Shown here: positions 53,769 to 63,957 of the stretch, in pieces | Position numbering within the stretch: position 1 is the stretch's first letter | Layout: each line of letters begins with the position of its first letter | Assembly (NCBI RefSeq): GCF_905220975.1 | Contig: NZ_CAJNBK010000003.1 | Location: forward strand, 372,001-436,000 | DNA length: 64,000 nt | Direction: 5' to 3' | From: Paraburkholderia haematera | GTDB lineage: Bacteria > Pseudomonadota > Gammaproteobacteria > Burkholderiales > Burkholderiaceae | Position numbers and translations under genes: made by a program | Notes under the pieces: generated by a model | The model's input: the letters and a program-made list of their open reading frames with translations, nothing else | The model's database searches: none | What the model was told of the DNA's origin: nothing

Positions 53769-54626
53769 GTGACCCAGAACTACATACTGACGATCAGTTG
53801 CCCGGCCACTTCCGGCATCGTCGCGGCCGTCTCGTCCTATCTCGCGCAATCGGGTTGCTATATCAGCGAACTGGCGCAATTCGACGACGAATCCAACGGC
53901 ACGTTCTTCATGCGTGCGGTGTTCCGCTTCAACGAAGCGAAGACTGGCAGCATCGACAAGCTACGCACCGACTTCGGCAGCATCGCCAACGACTTCGCGA
54001 TGCAATGGAAGCTCTACAGTGCCGCGCAGCCGATGAAGGTGCTGCTGATGGTCAGCAAGTTCGACCATTGCCTCGCCGACCTGTTATACCGGCATCACAA
54101 AGGCCAGTTGCACATACAGATCACCGCCATCGTCTCCAACCATCTGGACCTGCGGCCGATGGCGGAGCGCGAAGGCATCCGTTTCATCTATCTACCGGTA
54201 ACACCGGAAACCAAGGACCAGCAGGAAGCCGAACTGCTGAAGGTCGTCGCCGAGACGGAGACGGAGCTCGTGGTGCTCGCGCGCTACATGCAGATTCTCT
54301 CTAACAACCTCTGCAAGCAGCTCGCCGGCCGCGCCATCAATATTCATCACTCGTTTCTGCCGGGATTCAAAGGCGCGAAGCCGTATCACCAGGCGTTCGA
54401 ACGCGGCGTCAAGCTGATCGGCGCCACTGCGCACTACGTCACTTCAGATCTCGACGAAGGACCGATCATCGAACAGGAAGTGCAGCGTGTCGATCACGTC
54501 CTGCAACCCGAAGGTCTCGTGGCGATTGGGCGTGACACAGAAACAGTAGCGCTGTCGCGCGCCGTGAAATTCCATACCGAACATCGCGTCTTCCTCAACC
54601 GCGACCGCACCGTGATCTTCCGATAA
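53769..54626 (+). CDS. purU: Formyltetrahydrofolate deformylase
   Basis: 285 aa. An ACT domain (ILTISCPATSGIVAAVSSYL) at 1-85 precedes the formyltransferase-like hydrolase domain with HHSFLPGFKGAKPYHQAF and GATAHYVTSDLDEGPIIEQE (catalytic His/Asp). The start is a GTG at 53769 with AGGAG upstream. It releases formate from 10-formyl-THF, a route to dispose of or recycle one-carbon units made by demethylation. It is co-directional with the GcvT-like and tmm genes. Confidence 0.95.
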   Translation: MTQNYILTISCPATSGIVAAVSSYLAQSGCYISELAQFDDESNGTFFMRAVFRFNEAKTGSIDKLRTDFGSIANDFAMQWKLYSAAQPMKVLLMVSKFDHCLADLLYRHHKGQLHIQITAIVSNHLDLRPMAEREGIRFIYLPVTPETKDQQEAELLKVVAETETELVVLARYMQILSNNLCKQLAGRAINIHHSFLPGFKGAKPYHQAFERGVKLIGATAHYVTSDLDEGPIIEQEVQRVDHVLQPEGLVAIGRDTETVALSRAVKFHTEHRVFLNRDRTVIFR

Positions 54627-54708
54627 ACCCGGCCTAACTCGTTGACGGTCAAGCCGCCGCTGCCGGGTTGCTCGATTGTCGTACTCGATATCTAGTGAGA
54701 TAAAGACC

Positions 54709-56076
54709 ATGAAAAAGCGCGTCGCAATCATCGGTGCAGGTCCTTCCGGAATGGCGCAATTGCGCGCTTTCCAGTCCGCGAGAGAAAAAGGCGCGGAGAT
54801 TCCCGAGATCGTCTGCTTCGAGAAGCAGCAAGACTGGGGCGGCATGTGGAACTACACGTGGCGCACCGGCACCGACGAAAATGGCGAGCCGGAGCACGGC
54901 AGCATGTATCGCTACCTGTGGTCCAACGGGCCGAAGGAATGTCTGGAGTTCGCGGACTACACCTTCGAGGAGCATTTCGGCAAACCGATCGCCTCGTATC
55001 CGCCGCGCGAGGTGTTGTGGGACTACATTCGCGGACGTGTCGAAAAAGCCGGCGTGCGGCCTTATATCCGCTTCAATACGGTTGTCCGTCAGGTGAGCTT
55101 CGACGCGGCAACCCAAAAATTCACGGTCGCCGCGCAAGACTTTTCCGCCGGCGCGACCACGTCGGAGGAGTTCGACTATGTCATCAACGCGTGCGGCCAC
55201 TTCTCGACGCCGAATGCGCCGACCTTTCCCGGCTTTGAGAGCTTCGGCGGCCGCATCCTGCACGCGCACGATTTCCGCGACGCGCTGGAGTTCAAGGACA
55301 AAGATGTGCTGTTGATCGGCAGCAGCTATTCGGCGGAAGACATCGGCTCCCAGTGCTACAAGTACGGCGCGAAGAGCATCACGAGTTGCTATCGCACCGC
55401 GCCGATGGGTTATCACTGGCCCGACAACTGGGAAGAGAAACCGCTCTTGCAGCGCGTGCGCGGCAACATCGCCTACTTCGCCGACGACTCGCACAAGCGC
55501 ATCGACGCGATCATCCTGTGCACCGGGTATCAGCATCACTTTCCGTTCCTGCCGGACGAACTGCGCCTGAAGACCGGCAACCGGCTGTGGCCTTTGAACC
55601 TCTACCAGGGCATTTTCTGGGAAGACAATCCCGGCCTGATCTACCTCGGCATGCAGGACCTCTGGTACTCGTTCAACATGTTCGACGCTCAGGCCTGGTA
55701 TGCGCGCGATGTGATTCTCGGCCGCGTTGCGCTGCCGCCGAAAGCAGAAATGACCGCGCACAGCCTCGCATGGCGAGCGAAGGAAGAGAAGCTCGTCACC
55801 AATCAGGAGATGTTCGAATTTCAGGGCAGCTATATCCAGACGTTACTCGACGCCACCGACTACCCGAGCTTCGACATTGAGGGCGTGAACCGCACCTTCG
55901 TCGAATGGAAACACGACAAGCATGACGACATCATGGGCTACCGCAACAAGTCCTATCGCTCGCTCATGACCGGCACACAATCGCCGCCGCATCACACGCC
56001 GTGGCTGTCGGCGCTCGACGACTCGATGGAGGCGTATCTGGGCGAACCCGTCCCAGCGCTGAAAACCGCCAGCTAA
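54709..56076 (+). CDS. tmm: Trimethylamine monooxygenase (flavin-containing)
   Basis: 455 aa from the ATG at 54709. FAD motif GAGPSG at 9-14, the FMO identifying motif as [11 protein letters not shown] (F-x-G-x3-H-x3-F), and the NADPH motif GSSYSAED. Residues throughout resemble Tmm of Methylocella and marine roseobacters (for example [15 protein letters not shown]). It oxidises trimethylamine to TMAO. Tdm follows it, so the operon encodes the first two steps of TMA degradation. Confidence 0.92.
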   Translation: MKKRVAIIGAGPSGMAQLRAFQSAREKGAEIPEIVCFEKQQDWGGMWNYTWRTGTDENGEPEHGSMYRYLWSNGPKECLEFADYTFEEHFGKPIASYPPREVLWDYIRGRVEKAGVRPYIRFNTVVRQVSFDAATQKFTVAAQDFSAGATTSEEFDYVINACGHFSTPNAPTFPGFESFGGRILHAHDFRDALEFKDKDVLLIGSSYSAEDIGSQCYKYGAKSITSCYRTAPMGYHWPDNWEEKPLLQRVRGNIAYFADDSHKRIDAIILCTGYQHHFPFLPDELRLKTGNRLWPLNLYQGIFWEDNPGLIYLGMQDLWYSFNMFDAQAWYARDVILGRVALPPKAEMTAHSLAWRAKEEKLVTNQEMFEFQGSYIQTLLDATDYPSFDIEGVNRTFVEWKHDKHDDIMGYRNKSYRSLMTGTQSPPHHTPWLSALDDSMEAYLGEPVPALKTAS

Positions 56077-56098
56077 GCGGCACGAACCAGGGAAGAAC

Positions 56099-58450
56099 AT
56101 GCTGATACGGCCCCCCATAAGCTCGCGCCCTGCGGAGCCTGCGCTGTTTGCCCGCACGGCTGGACGCGAACGATATCGCGTGGCAGGCGGCGGCTTCACG
56201 GTCGTCGCGCTCGCGCCCGGCGATACGTTGCAGATCGTCGATATCGAAGGCCGGCAGCCCTGCGAACTGATGGCGTTCGACACGCAAGGCAAAGCCGCGC
56301 TGGCCGCGCTCGAACTGCAAGCGTCGGCCGACGCATCATTCATTGCGAGTCTTTTGCATAACGGCCCGTCCTCGCCTGTGCTGACCGGTCTGCTCAAGCG
56401 TGGCGTCAGTGCGAGTGCACGGCAGCCCGCGGCGGCCATCTGGAGCGGCGATACGCCGGCGGGATTTGCGCGCAATCTCGTAGCCGCCGAAGCGCTGCTC
56501 GTCATTGCCGCCGCGCCAGGCGTCGCAAGCGCAATCGATTCGCAGAATCCGCCCACCGATTTGCGTCTCACGATCGATCGCGCGAATCCCGCGCTGCTTG
56601 CCGCGCCGCCGCTTTCTGCCCCCCTGGCCGACGCACTGAACGACTTCACGATCCACCCCGGCACGGCCACCGCGTACACGGTGCGCGCGGGAGAATACAT
56701 TCAGGTGCTGGACGTCGCGGGCCGGCAATGTTCGGATTTCGTCGCATTCGACCTCGCCGCGCTCGATCGAAACGAAGAACTCGATCTCGACCAGACCGTG
56801 ACGAGAACGCTGAACGGCAATGCGTATCCCGCTCCCGGTCTGTTCTCGAAGTTCTTCAATCGACGCATGCAACCCATGCTCGAAGTGGTGCGCGACACGG
56901 TTGGCCGTCACGACTCGTTTGCACTGGCGTGCGCGGCGCGCTACTACGAAAGCCAGGGCTACTTCGGCCATAGCAACTGCAGCGACAACATGAGCCGCGC
57001 CCTCGCCGCTTTCAATGTGGCGCCGCGCCCCGGCTGGCCCGCGATCAATTTCTTCTTCAACACCGGCATCAACGCCCACCAGCAAATGACGCTCGATGAG
57101 CCGTGGTCGCGTCCAGGCGACTACGTGCTGATGCGCGCGCTGACCGATCTCGTGTGCGTGAGCTCGTCCTGTCCCGACGACATCGATCCCGCGAATGGCT
57201 GGAATCCGACCGATATCCAGATTCGCGTCTATCCGAACAAGGAACGCTTCTCCATTGCCATGGCTACCCGAACCACGCCCGATGCCGAACCGGTCCTGAC
57301 CCGCGAGTCAGGCTTTCACGCAAAGACCTCTGCGCTCACCCGCCATTTCACTGACTATCGCGGCTGGTGGCTGCCTACGCACTACGAGGGCTTCGGCACG
57401 GTTGAAGAATACTTCGGCTGCCGCGAGCGCGTCGCCATGATGGATCTGTCCGCGCTTCGCAAGTTCGAGATCATCGGTCCCGACGCGGAAGCCCTGTTGC
57501 AATACTGCCTGACGCGCGACGTCCGGCGCCTCGCTGTCGGTCAGGTCGTGTATTCGGCGATGTGTTATCCGCACGGCGGCATGCTCGACGACGGCACACT
57601 GTTGCGCCTTGGCCCAGACAATTTCCGCTGGATTTGCGGTGAAGACTACGCCGGTGTCTGGCTGCGCGAGCAGGCCGCGGCGCTCGGCATGAAAGTGTGG
57701 ATCAAATCGGCATCGGATCAGATTCACAATCTGTCGATTCAGGGGCCGCTGAGCCGCGAATTGCTGAAGGAGATGGTGTGGACGCCGTCCACCCAGCCGG
57801 CGCTCGAGAGCCTCGGCTGGTTCCGCTTTCTGGTTGGCCGGCTCGACGACTACGAAGGCTGTCCGATTATGGTCTCGCGCACCGGCTATACCGGCGAACT
57901 CGGCTATGAGCTCTGGTGTCATCCGCAAGATGCCGAACGCGTATGGGACCGCCTGTGGTCGGCTGGACAACCGCTAGGCATGGTCCCGCTCGGACTGAAC
58001 GCGCTCGATATGCTGCGCGTCGAAGCCGGCCTGATCTTCGCCGGCTACGAGTTCACCGACGAAACCGATCCATTCGAAGCAGGCATCGGCTTCTCGGTGC
58101 CGCTGAAAACCAAAACCGACGACTTCATCGGCCGTGACGCTTTGCTTGCCCGCAGTGCGCATCCGCGGCACAAGCTGGTTGGGCTGGAACTCGACGGCAA
58201 TGAGCCGGCGCATCACGGAGACTGCGTGCACGGGCAACACAACGCGCGCGCGCAGATCGGCGTGGTCACGAGCGGCGTGCGCTCACCGATCCTCGGCAAG
58301 AACATTGCACTGTGCCGGATCGATATCGCCCATGCCGAACCGGGAACACGCGTGCAGATCGGCAAGATCGACGGGCATCAGAAACGCATCGACGCTCAAG
58401 TCGTGGCGCCGATCTTCTACGATCCGGACAAGAGCCGTGTCCGCGCTTGA
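56099..58450 (+). CDS. tdm: Trimethylamine-N-oxide demethylase
   Basis: 783 aa, matching the length of Tdm. The N-terminal DUF1989 part (about 1-395) carries candidate zinc ligands C278, H291, C294 and C358 (FGHSNCSDNM, SSSCPDDID); their spacing equals that of the zinc site I remember from Methylocella Tdm. The C-terminal part (about 400-783) is a GcvT-type folate domain (AMMDLSALRKFEIIGPDAEA, ISRTGYTGEL-like). It converts TMAO to dimethylamine and formaldehyde, and the GcvT domain captures the formaldehyde on THF. Confidence 0.93.
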   Translation: MLIRPPISSRPAEPALFARTAGRERYRVAGGGFTVVALAPGDTLQIVDIEGRQPCELMAFDTQGKAALAALELQASADASFIASLLHNGPSSPVLTGLLKRGVSASARQPAAAIWSGDTPAGFARNLVAAEALLVIAAAPGVASAIDSQNPPTDLRLTIDRANPALLAAPPLSAPLADALNDFTIHPGTATAYTVRAGEYIQVLDVAGRQCSDFVAFDLAALDRNEELDLDQTVTRTLNGNAYPAPGLFSKFFNRRMQPMLEVVRDTVGRHDSFALACAARYYESQGYFGHSNCSDNMSRALAAFNVAPRPGWPAINFFFNTGINAHQQMTLDEPWSRPGDYVLMRALTDLVCVSSSCPDDIDPANGWNPTDIQIRVYPNKERFSIAMATRTTPDAEPVLTRESGFHAKTSALTRHFTDYRGWWLPTHYEGFGTVEEYFGCRERVAMMDLSALRKFEIIGPDAEALLQYCLTRDVRRLAVGQVVYSAMCYPHGGMLDDGTLLRLGPDNFRWICGEDYAGVWLREQAAALGMKVWIKSASDQIHNLSIQGPLSRELLKEMVWTPSTQPALESLGWFRFLVGRLDDYEGCPIMVSRTGYTGELGYELWCHPQDAERVWDRLWSAGQPLGMVPLGLNALDMLRVEAGLIFAGYEFTDETDPFEAGIGFSVPLKTKTDDFIGRDALLARSAHPRHKLVGLELDGNEPAHHGDCVHGQHNARAQIGVVTSGVRSPILGKNIALCRIDIAHAEPGTRVQIGKIDGHQKRIDAQVVAPIFYDPDKSRVRA

Positions 58451-58535
58451 ACGGCAGCAGCACAGACCCGGGCGTGGGCCATGGCGCGCGGCTTGCGCCG
58501 AGTGGCGCGGCGGATGCCTCGCCACTCAGCCCCGC

Positions 58536-60353
58536 TCAATGCCGCATCAAGGACCACAACAGCAGCGCCAGCAACAGCACCACGACCAACTGCCAGAACA
58601 GCACCGGATCGCTCTCGAGCAAGGGCTTACGCCGAATCGGTGCCATTGCGTCTCGACCGCTCGAAAAACGTTCGAGATCAGCGCAGACTTCGAGCACGTC
58701 CTGATACCTGCGCGCCGGATCGGGCTGCAGGGCTTTCTCCAGCACCAGGTCGAGCCATTGCGGCGCGTCGAGCCGGTACTGATAGAGCGGTACGCGGCCA
58801 TTAAAGCCGTAGGGGAGTTTGCCGCCGCTGAACAGCCGGTACAGCGTCACGCCGTACGCGAACACCTCGGAGCGCGCATCGCCCTGTGCCCCCTTCATCA
58901 ACTCAGGCGCCATATAAGCGGGCGAGCCCGGTGCGGTGTCGGGGCCCGGCAACTGCATGCCCGGCATATAACCGAAACCGAGATCGAGCAGGCGCGTACT
59001 ACCGTCTCGCATCACCAGCACGTTCTCGGGTTTGATGTCGCGATGGAAGATGTCGCGGCGATTCAGCACGTCGATCGAACGGCCCAGTTGCCGTGCGATC
59101 TCGAGCGCACGCGGCAGCGCCATGGGCTGAGACGCCGCGAGCAGTTTCTCGAGCGTGACGCCTGCGCCGAGCGGCATCACCACATAGAGCCGGGTTTGCC
59201 GGTCGGCATCGACCGGCATCGGCGCGAGCACGCCATCGTCGCCGATCTTGCCGGCCAGCCAGCGTTCACGCACGATCGACTGGCGCACGTTCTCGTCCTG
59301 CTCGACACGCGGCTTGGGAAACTTGAGCGCGAGCGGCGTATTCGGATCGTCCAGATCGTAGCCGGCGAAAATCCGCGAATAAAAGCCATCGCTCAACACG
59401 CTCTTGAGCAGATAGCCATCGACCACCTCGCCAGCGTCGGGCACAGCCGGAATCGGCAAGGCGCCGACCACCCGTTCAAGGTAACCGACATCGAGCAAAG
59501 GCAGGCTGCCCACATCGAGCACCGCGCTCGTCACGTCGTCCTGCGAGCCGCGCGTCACCGCCAGCGCGCCGAGCCGGCGGGCAGTTTCGAGCGCACCGTT
59601 GCGCGCCGCCAGCACCGTTTGCAGTTCGCGCATCGGTACGCGGCGATAGAGCCCGTCGGAGCACATCAGCAGGCGGTCGCCCTCGCGCAACTCAAGGGTT
59701 TCGATGCGAGTCACCAGCGTCGGCAGCATGCCGACCGCATGCGCCACATAAGAACCGAAGGCGACCGGCACCACGTCGTCGTCGCCGAGCTGGGTCAGTT
59801 GGCCATCGCGCAGCAGATAGAGCCGCACATCGCCAGCCGCCACCAGATACGCGGTGGCGCGGCGCACGATCAGCGCCGCAAAGGACGCAGCCATCTGCTC
59901 CAGTGCGGGATCGACGCGGCCAATCTGATGCAGCCAGCCGTGTATCGCCTCGAGCGCGCGTGCAGCGGCCACGCCGGGCTGCAAGGTGTCGGGGAGCCCG
60001 TAATAGGCATCGATAAAGGTCCGCACCGAGAGTTCGGCCGCGACCCGCCCGCCCTTGCTGCCGCTCACACCATCGGCGAGAGCGATCACGCTGCCACGCG
60101 CGGCGCGCGCCGCCAGATCGCCGAGCATCACGCCGACATAGTCTTCGTTGATGTGATCCTGCCCGCGGGCGCGGGCAGGGGAAGAGACACAACCGATCTC
60201 GAGGGCGGCACACTCGCCGCGCTCCGGCCGCAATTGCAGATCGATTTCCTGGCCGCCCATGCCGCGACGGCTAGCGGGCCTTCTCTCTGGATCGTCTGGC
60301 ATCCGGCCCGTGTCCGGTGCGGGCAAGCTATCCGGGGAGAAGGGTTGACTCAT
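58536..60353 (-). CDS. PP2C phosphatase-Ser/Thr kinase fusion protein
   Basis: 605 aa. PP2C phosphatase domain about 50-270 with metal ligands in NEDYVGVM (D71) and ADGVSGSKGG (D94). Then a Hanks-type kinase (about 315-560) with FHRDIKPENVLV and LLDLGFGYM (DLG in place of DFG) and the APE-like AYMAPELMKG. The end is a single membrane helix (WQLVVVLLLALLLWSLM). A kinase and phosphatase on one chain would set and erase the same mark. It abuts the stop of the permease gene with no gap, so the two are co-expressed; the permease may be its target. Confidence 0.9.
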   Translation of the reverse strand: MSQPFSPDSLPAPDTGRMPDDPERRPASRRGMGGQEIDLQLRPERGECAALEIGCVSSPARARGQDHINEDYVGVMLGDLAARAARGSVIALADGVSGSKGGRVAAELSVRTFIDAYYGLPDTLQPGVAAARALEAIHGWLHQIGRVDPALEQMAASFAALIVRRATAYLVAAGDVRLYLLRDGQLTQLGDDDVVPVAFGSYVAHAVGMLPTLVTRIETLELREGDRLLMCSDGLYRRVPMRELQTVLAARNGALETARRLGALAVTRGSQDDVTSAVLDVGSLPLLDVGYLERVVGALPIPAVPDAGEVVDGYLLKSVLSDGFYSRIFAGYDLDDPNTPLALKFPKPRVEQDENVRQSIVRERWLAGKIGDDGVLAPMPVDADRQTRLYVVMPLGAGVTLEKLLAASQPMALPRALEIARQLGRSIDVLNRRDIFHRDIKPENVLVMRDGSTRLLDLGFGYMPGMQLPGPDTAPGSPAYMAPELMKGAQGDARSEVFAYGVTLYRLFSGGKLPYGFNGRVPLYQYRLDAPQWLDLVLEKALQPDPARRYQDVLEVCADLERFSSGRDAMAPIRRKPLLESDPVLFWQLVVVLLLALLLWSLMRH

Positions 60354-61799
60354 TTACTTTTTGCCGTGGGTCATCACGTCGCTTGTTTCCAGATCGTGCT
60401 CGATCTTCTCGAGCACCTGCGGCGAGCGCTTCTTGAGCATCAACAACCAGACTGCGCCAACCAGCATATACGCAACGAACAGATACGGCAGGATGTTATA
60501 CGGATAATCGGGCACCGGATACACGCTGCCGATCACCGCGCCGACCATCGCCAGTGCGCCGAGCACGCCCCACACAACGTTACTCGTCTTGAGCTCACCC
60601 TGCTTCTTCAGATAAACCGGTGCCGAGATTGCGACCAGGAAATACACGACCAGGAAGCCAAAGGTCGCAAACGTACTGGTATAGCCGAAGGTGTTGAGCG
60701 GCCCCGTGCCGAGCATCGCAATGCACACCACGAAGGTCACGATCGAGGAGAACGCAACGGCCAGGTACGGTGTCTGGTGCGTGCGGTGAACCATGCCCAT
60801 CGAGCGGTGCACGAACTGATAGCGGCCCATCGAATACAGCAGGCGGCTGGACGAGTTGATGCACGCAAGCACGCAGGAGAACGCACTGATCGAGGCGATC
60901 AGATAAAACACCGGACCGAGCGGCGAGGCGCCGACGCTCGCGAGCAAGGTGCTGAGCACGGCCGAATCGGCGCCGAGCTTGGCTGTGTCACCGTGGTAAG
61001 CGATCGTCATCGAGTAGGCCACAAACATAAAAAACAGGCCCGACAGAATCACGCTCCAGATCACCGCGCGCGGAATCACGCGCAGTGGGTTCCTGGTTTC
61101 CTGGCCGAGCGAAGCAGCGCTTTCGAAACCCACGTACGAGAAAATGCCGAGCACCATGCCCTGCGCCATGCCCTTGCTGCTCACGCCCTGCAGCCCCAAC
61201 TGCGTATGGTCGATGATATGGTCCGGATGCAGTGCGAGCACATAGATCAGCACACCGCCCACGATCACTACCGAAGCGGCTTCGATCGCCAGCGACAGGC
61301 GCGAGGAAAGCTTCACGTCACGTGCCGAGAAGAACCAGGCCAGCCCGACAAAGATCGTGTAGACCGCCCACGACGGGATATTGATGCCCCAGGCCGAAAA
61401 CGCGTTCTGGACGAACACGACGCCTGCGGCGCCAACCCCCATTGCGGTGCCCACATAAGCCGCAATCAGGCCCCAGCCGGCAATGCCACCGGCCATCGGC
61501 CCGAGCGCGCGCGAGATATAGATAAAGAACGAACCAGCCGTCGCGATCCGGCTAGAGAGCGCGATGATGCTCATGCTCACCAGCAGCAGCCCGAGCGTTG
61601 AAAGACCATAGATCAGCCAGGTCCCTGCGCCGGCCAGCGCCGCGATCGCGGTCACGTTGATCGACGGCGTGAAGGTCGGCGAAAGGTTCGCGATAGATTG
61701 GCCGATCACCTCGCCAAAACCTAAAGTACCGGCACGCAGGCCGCCGGATGATGCCGGCGCTGTTGGCGCGACTTGCGTGCTGCTTTGCGGAGTGCTCAT
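60354..61799 (-). CDS. APC-family amine/amino acid permease
   Basis: 481 aa with about 12 membrane helices. The ATG at 61799 follows AGGAGCC; the frame is open to 61829. Typical regions include GFGEVIGQSIANLSPTFTPS, SSRIATAGSFFIYISRALGP and GIFSYVGFESAASLGQETRN (substrate helix 6 motif GFES). It probably imports an amine or amino acid. It stands upstream of the kinase-phosphatase gene and downstream of the N-methylglutamate-synthase-like genes, on the same strand. Confidence 0.92.
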   Translation of the reverse strand: MSTPQSSTQVAPTAPASSGGLRAGTLGFGEVIGQSIANLSPTFTPSINVTAIAALAGAGTWLIYGLSTLGLLLVSMSIIALSSRIATAGSFFIYISRALGPMAGGIAGWGLIAAYVGTAMGVGAAGVVFVQNAFSAWGINIPSWAVYTIFVGLAWFFSARDVKLSSRLSLAIEAASVVIVGGVLIYVLALHPDHIIDHTQLGLQGVSSKGMAQGMVLGIFSYVGFESAASLGQETRNPLRVIPRAVIWSVILSGLFFMFVAYSMTIAYHGDTAKLGADSAVLSTLLASVGASPLGPVFYLIASISAFSCVLACINSSSRLLYSMGRYQFVHRSMGMVHRTHQTPYLAVAFSSIVTFVVCIAMLGTGPLNTFGYTSTFATFGFLVVYFLVAISAPVYLKKQGELKTSNVVWGVLGALAMVGAVIGSVYPVPDYPYNILPYLFVAYMLVGAVWLLMLKKRSPQVLEKIEHDLETSDVMTHGKK

Positions 61800-61880
61800 G
61801 TCAGGGCTCCTGATAGATGGGTGAATCAAGGTTGAATGCGCTCAACTTTTCCACAGTCAAAAATCTCGAAACAACTTAAT

Positions 61881-63254
61881 TCACCTGGTCCATCCGGGAA
61901 TCCACGAAGTACCCGCGAGTGGAATGCGCGCCATTGCCGCCGCCTCGACCGTCAACGCGACCAGATCCTCCGGTTCGAGGTGATGGACGTTCTGCTTGCC
62001 GCACGCACGCGCGATCGTCGTCAGTTCCATGTTCAGCGTCTTCAGATAGTTGCGCACGCGGCGCGACCCTTCATCCGGCTGAACACGTTGTTCGAGCACG
62101 GCGTCCTGCGTGGTCACGCCGACCGGGCACTTGCCCGTATGGCAGTGATGGCAGAAACCCGGCGACGTGTTCAGCGCCGCGTAGTCAGCCGCCGCCGAAT
62201 GCAGCGTGCCGTGCTGAAAGTACGTATCGCTGTTACAACCGAGCGCCATCAACATGCCCTGCCCGATCGCCACCGCGTCCGCGCCGAGCGCCAATGCCTT
62301 CGCCACGTCTGCACCTGTGCGGATGCCGCCCGAGACGATCAGTTGTACCTGGCCCTTCATATTCAGATCTTCGAGCGCATCGACGGCCTGACGAACCGCG
62401 GCCAGCGTCGGAATGCCGACGTTCTCGATGAAGCAGGTCTGCGTCGCCGCCGTGCCGCCCTGCATCCCGTCGATCACTACCACGTCCGCGCCCGCATGCA
62501 CCGCAAGCTTGACGTCGTTGAACGTGCGGGTTGCGCCGACCTTCACGTAGATCGGTTTTTCCCAATCGGTGATTTCGCGCAGTTCCTTAATCTTGATCGC
62601 CAGATCGTCCGGGCCGGTCCAGTCCGGATGACGGCTCGCCGAACGCTGATCGACACCGGCCGGCAACGTGCGCATCGAGGCGACACGCGGATTGACCTTC
62701 TGCCCGAGCAGCATGCCGCCGCCGCCCGGTTTCGCGCCCTGGCCGATCACGATTTCGATCGCGTCGGCGCGGCGCACGTCGTCCGGGTTGAAGCCATAGC
62801 GCGACGGCAGGCACTGATAGACCAGCGTCTTCGACGAGCGGCGTTCTTCCTGCGTCATGCCGCCGTCGCCGGTGGTGGTCGAGGTGCCCATCGCGGTCGC
62901 GGCCTGCCCGAGCGCTTCTTTCACGTTCGCGGACAGCGCGCCGAAGCTCATGCCGGCAATCGTGATCGGAATGTCGAGCACGACCGGTTTCGTGGCGAAG
63001 CGCGTGCCGAGCACGGTCTGCGTCGCGCATTTCTCGCGATACCCTTCGAGCGGATAGCGTGACAACGAGGCACCGAGGAATAGCAGATCGTCGAAATGCG
63101 GCACGCGGCGTTTCGCGCCCAGACCGCGAATTTCGTAGAGGCCGCGCTGCGCGGCGGCGTGGATATAGTCGATCGTCTTGCGGTCGTAGCCTTGCGACTC
63201 TTCCTGCTGCAAGCGGGCGAAGTGAACGGGTTTGGCTTCCATGGGGACCTTCAT
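61881..63254 (-). CDS. FMN-dependent glutamate-synthase-like protein (N-methylglutamate synthase subunit C type)
   Basis: 457 aa, the FMN and [3Fe-4S] barrel of glutamate synthase as a separate subunit. Key regions: ITIAGMSFGALSANVKEALG, MGTSTTTGDGGM, GQGAKPGGGGMLLGQKV, VIDGMQGGTAATQ, and the iron-sulfur cysteines in CHHCHTGKCPVG (368-379). In MgsABC/GlxBCD systems this subunit makes N-methylglutamate from methylamine and glutamate. It is adjacent to the GXGXG subunit gene and on the same strand. The neighbouring TMA genes support this role. Confidence 0.9.
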   Translation of the reverse strand: MKVPMEAKPVHFARLQQEESQGYDRKTIDYIHAAAQRGLYEIRGLGAKRRVPHFDDLLFLGASLSRYPLEGYREKCATQTVLGTRFATKPVVLDIPITIAGMSFGALSANVKEALGQAATAMGTSTTTGDGGMTQEERRSSKTLVYQCLPSRYGFNPDDVRRADAIEIVIGQGAKPGGGGMLLGQKVNPRVASMRTLPAGVDQRSASRHPDWTGPDDLAIKIKELREITDWEKPIYVKVGATRTFNDVKLAVHAGADVVVIDGMQGGTAATQTCFIENVGIPTLAAVRQAVDALEDLNMKGQVQLIVSGGIRTGADVAKALALGADAVAIGQGMLMALGCNSDTYFQHGTLHSAAADYAALNTSPGFCHHCHTGKCPVGVTTQDAVLEQRVQPDEGSRRVRNYLKTLNMELTTIARACGKQNVHHLEPEDLVALTVEAAAMARIPLAGTSWIPGWTR

Positions 63255-63267
63255 CGAGAGCGTGTGT

Positions 63268-63957
63268 TCAATATTCCTGGTTCGCGTCCGCGTTCCAGTG
63301 ATAGAGCGTGCGAGCAGAGGCGATCCGTTTGAACGAGGCCGGGTCGTGATCCATGGCTGCGGCTGTCAGCAGTCCGCGCACCGCGTCGATATCCGCCTGC
63401 GTCATCGGCTCGTATTGCGCGTCCGCGCCAAGCGATTTCACTTCGCCGCGCACGTACAGCACCGCCTCGTAAAGCGAGTCGCCGAGCGCGTCGCCGGCAT
63501 CGCCGCAGATCACCATGCGCCCGGCCTGGGCCATGAACGCCGAGAAGCTGCCCACCGAACCACCCACCACGATGTCGCCGCCCTTCAGCGAAATACCGCA
63601 GCGCAGGCCCGCATCACCGTCGATCACCAGCAGGCCGCCATGCGCCGAAGCGCCCGCGCCGTTCGACGCGAAACCCTTCACATGTACCTTGCCGCTCATC
63701 ATGTTTTCCGCGACGCCAGTGCCGGCGCTGCCGTCGATCTCGATCGTCGCGTGTTTGTTCATGCCGCCCGCGTAATAGCCGGCGTGACCGGCGATCGTGA
63801 CTTTCACCGGTGCATCCACGCCGACTGCGAGGTTATGCGCGCCGTTCGGCGAGACGACCGTCACCGCCTGGCCTTCCAGTTCGCTCGCGGGTTGGTGCAA
63901 GAACTGGTTCAGCTCTCGGACCGTCTTGCGCTCCAGATCGAATGTCAGGCTTTCCAT
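63268..63957 (-). CDS. GXGXG-domain protein (N-methylglutamate synthase subunit B type)
   Basis: 229 aa. The right-handed helix of G-x-G-x-G repeats typical of the last glutamate-synthase domain is evident: GHAGYYAGGMNKHATIEIDG, GTGVAENMMSGKVHVKGFAS, GASAHGGLLVIDGDAGLRCG, GGDIVVGGSVGSFSAFMAQA. It is a structural subunit of MgsB/GlxC type. GAGGAG lies just upstream of the ATG at 63957. The glutamine-amidotransferase-like subunit would be expected next, beyond the right edge of the window. Confidence 0.9.
   Translation of the reverse strand: MESLTFDLERKTVRELNQFLHQPASELEGQAVTVVSPNGAHNLAVGVDAPVKVTIAGHAGYYAGGMNKHATIEIDGSAGTGVAENMMSGKVHVKGFASNGAGASAHGGLLVIDGDAGLRCGISLKGGDIVVGGSVGSFSAFMAQAGRMVICGDAGDALGDSLYEAVLYVRGEVKSLGADAQYEPMTQADIDAVRGLLTAAAMDHDPASFKRIASARTLYHWNADANQEY

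Noticed and set aside
58134..61601. A 1155-codon open frame on the plus strand across the kinase-phosphatase and permease genes
   Set aside because: The opposite strand encodes intact PP2C, kinase and APC domains; the long frame is a GC-driven shadow without any domain.
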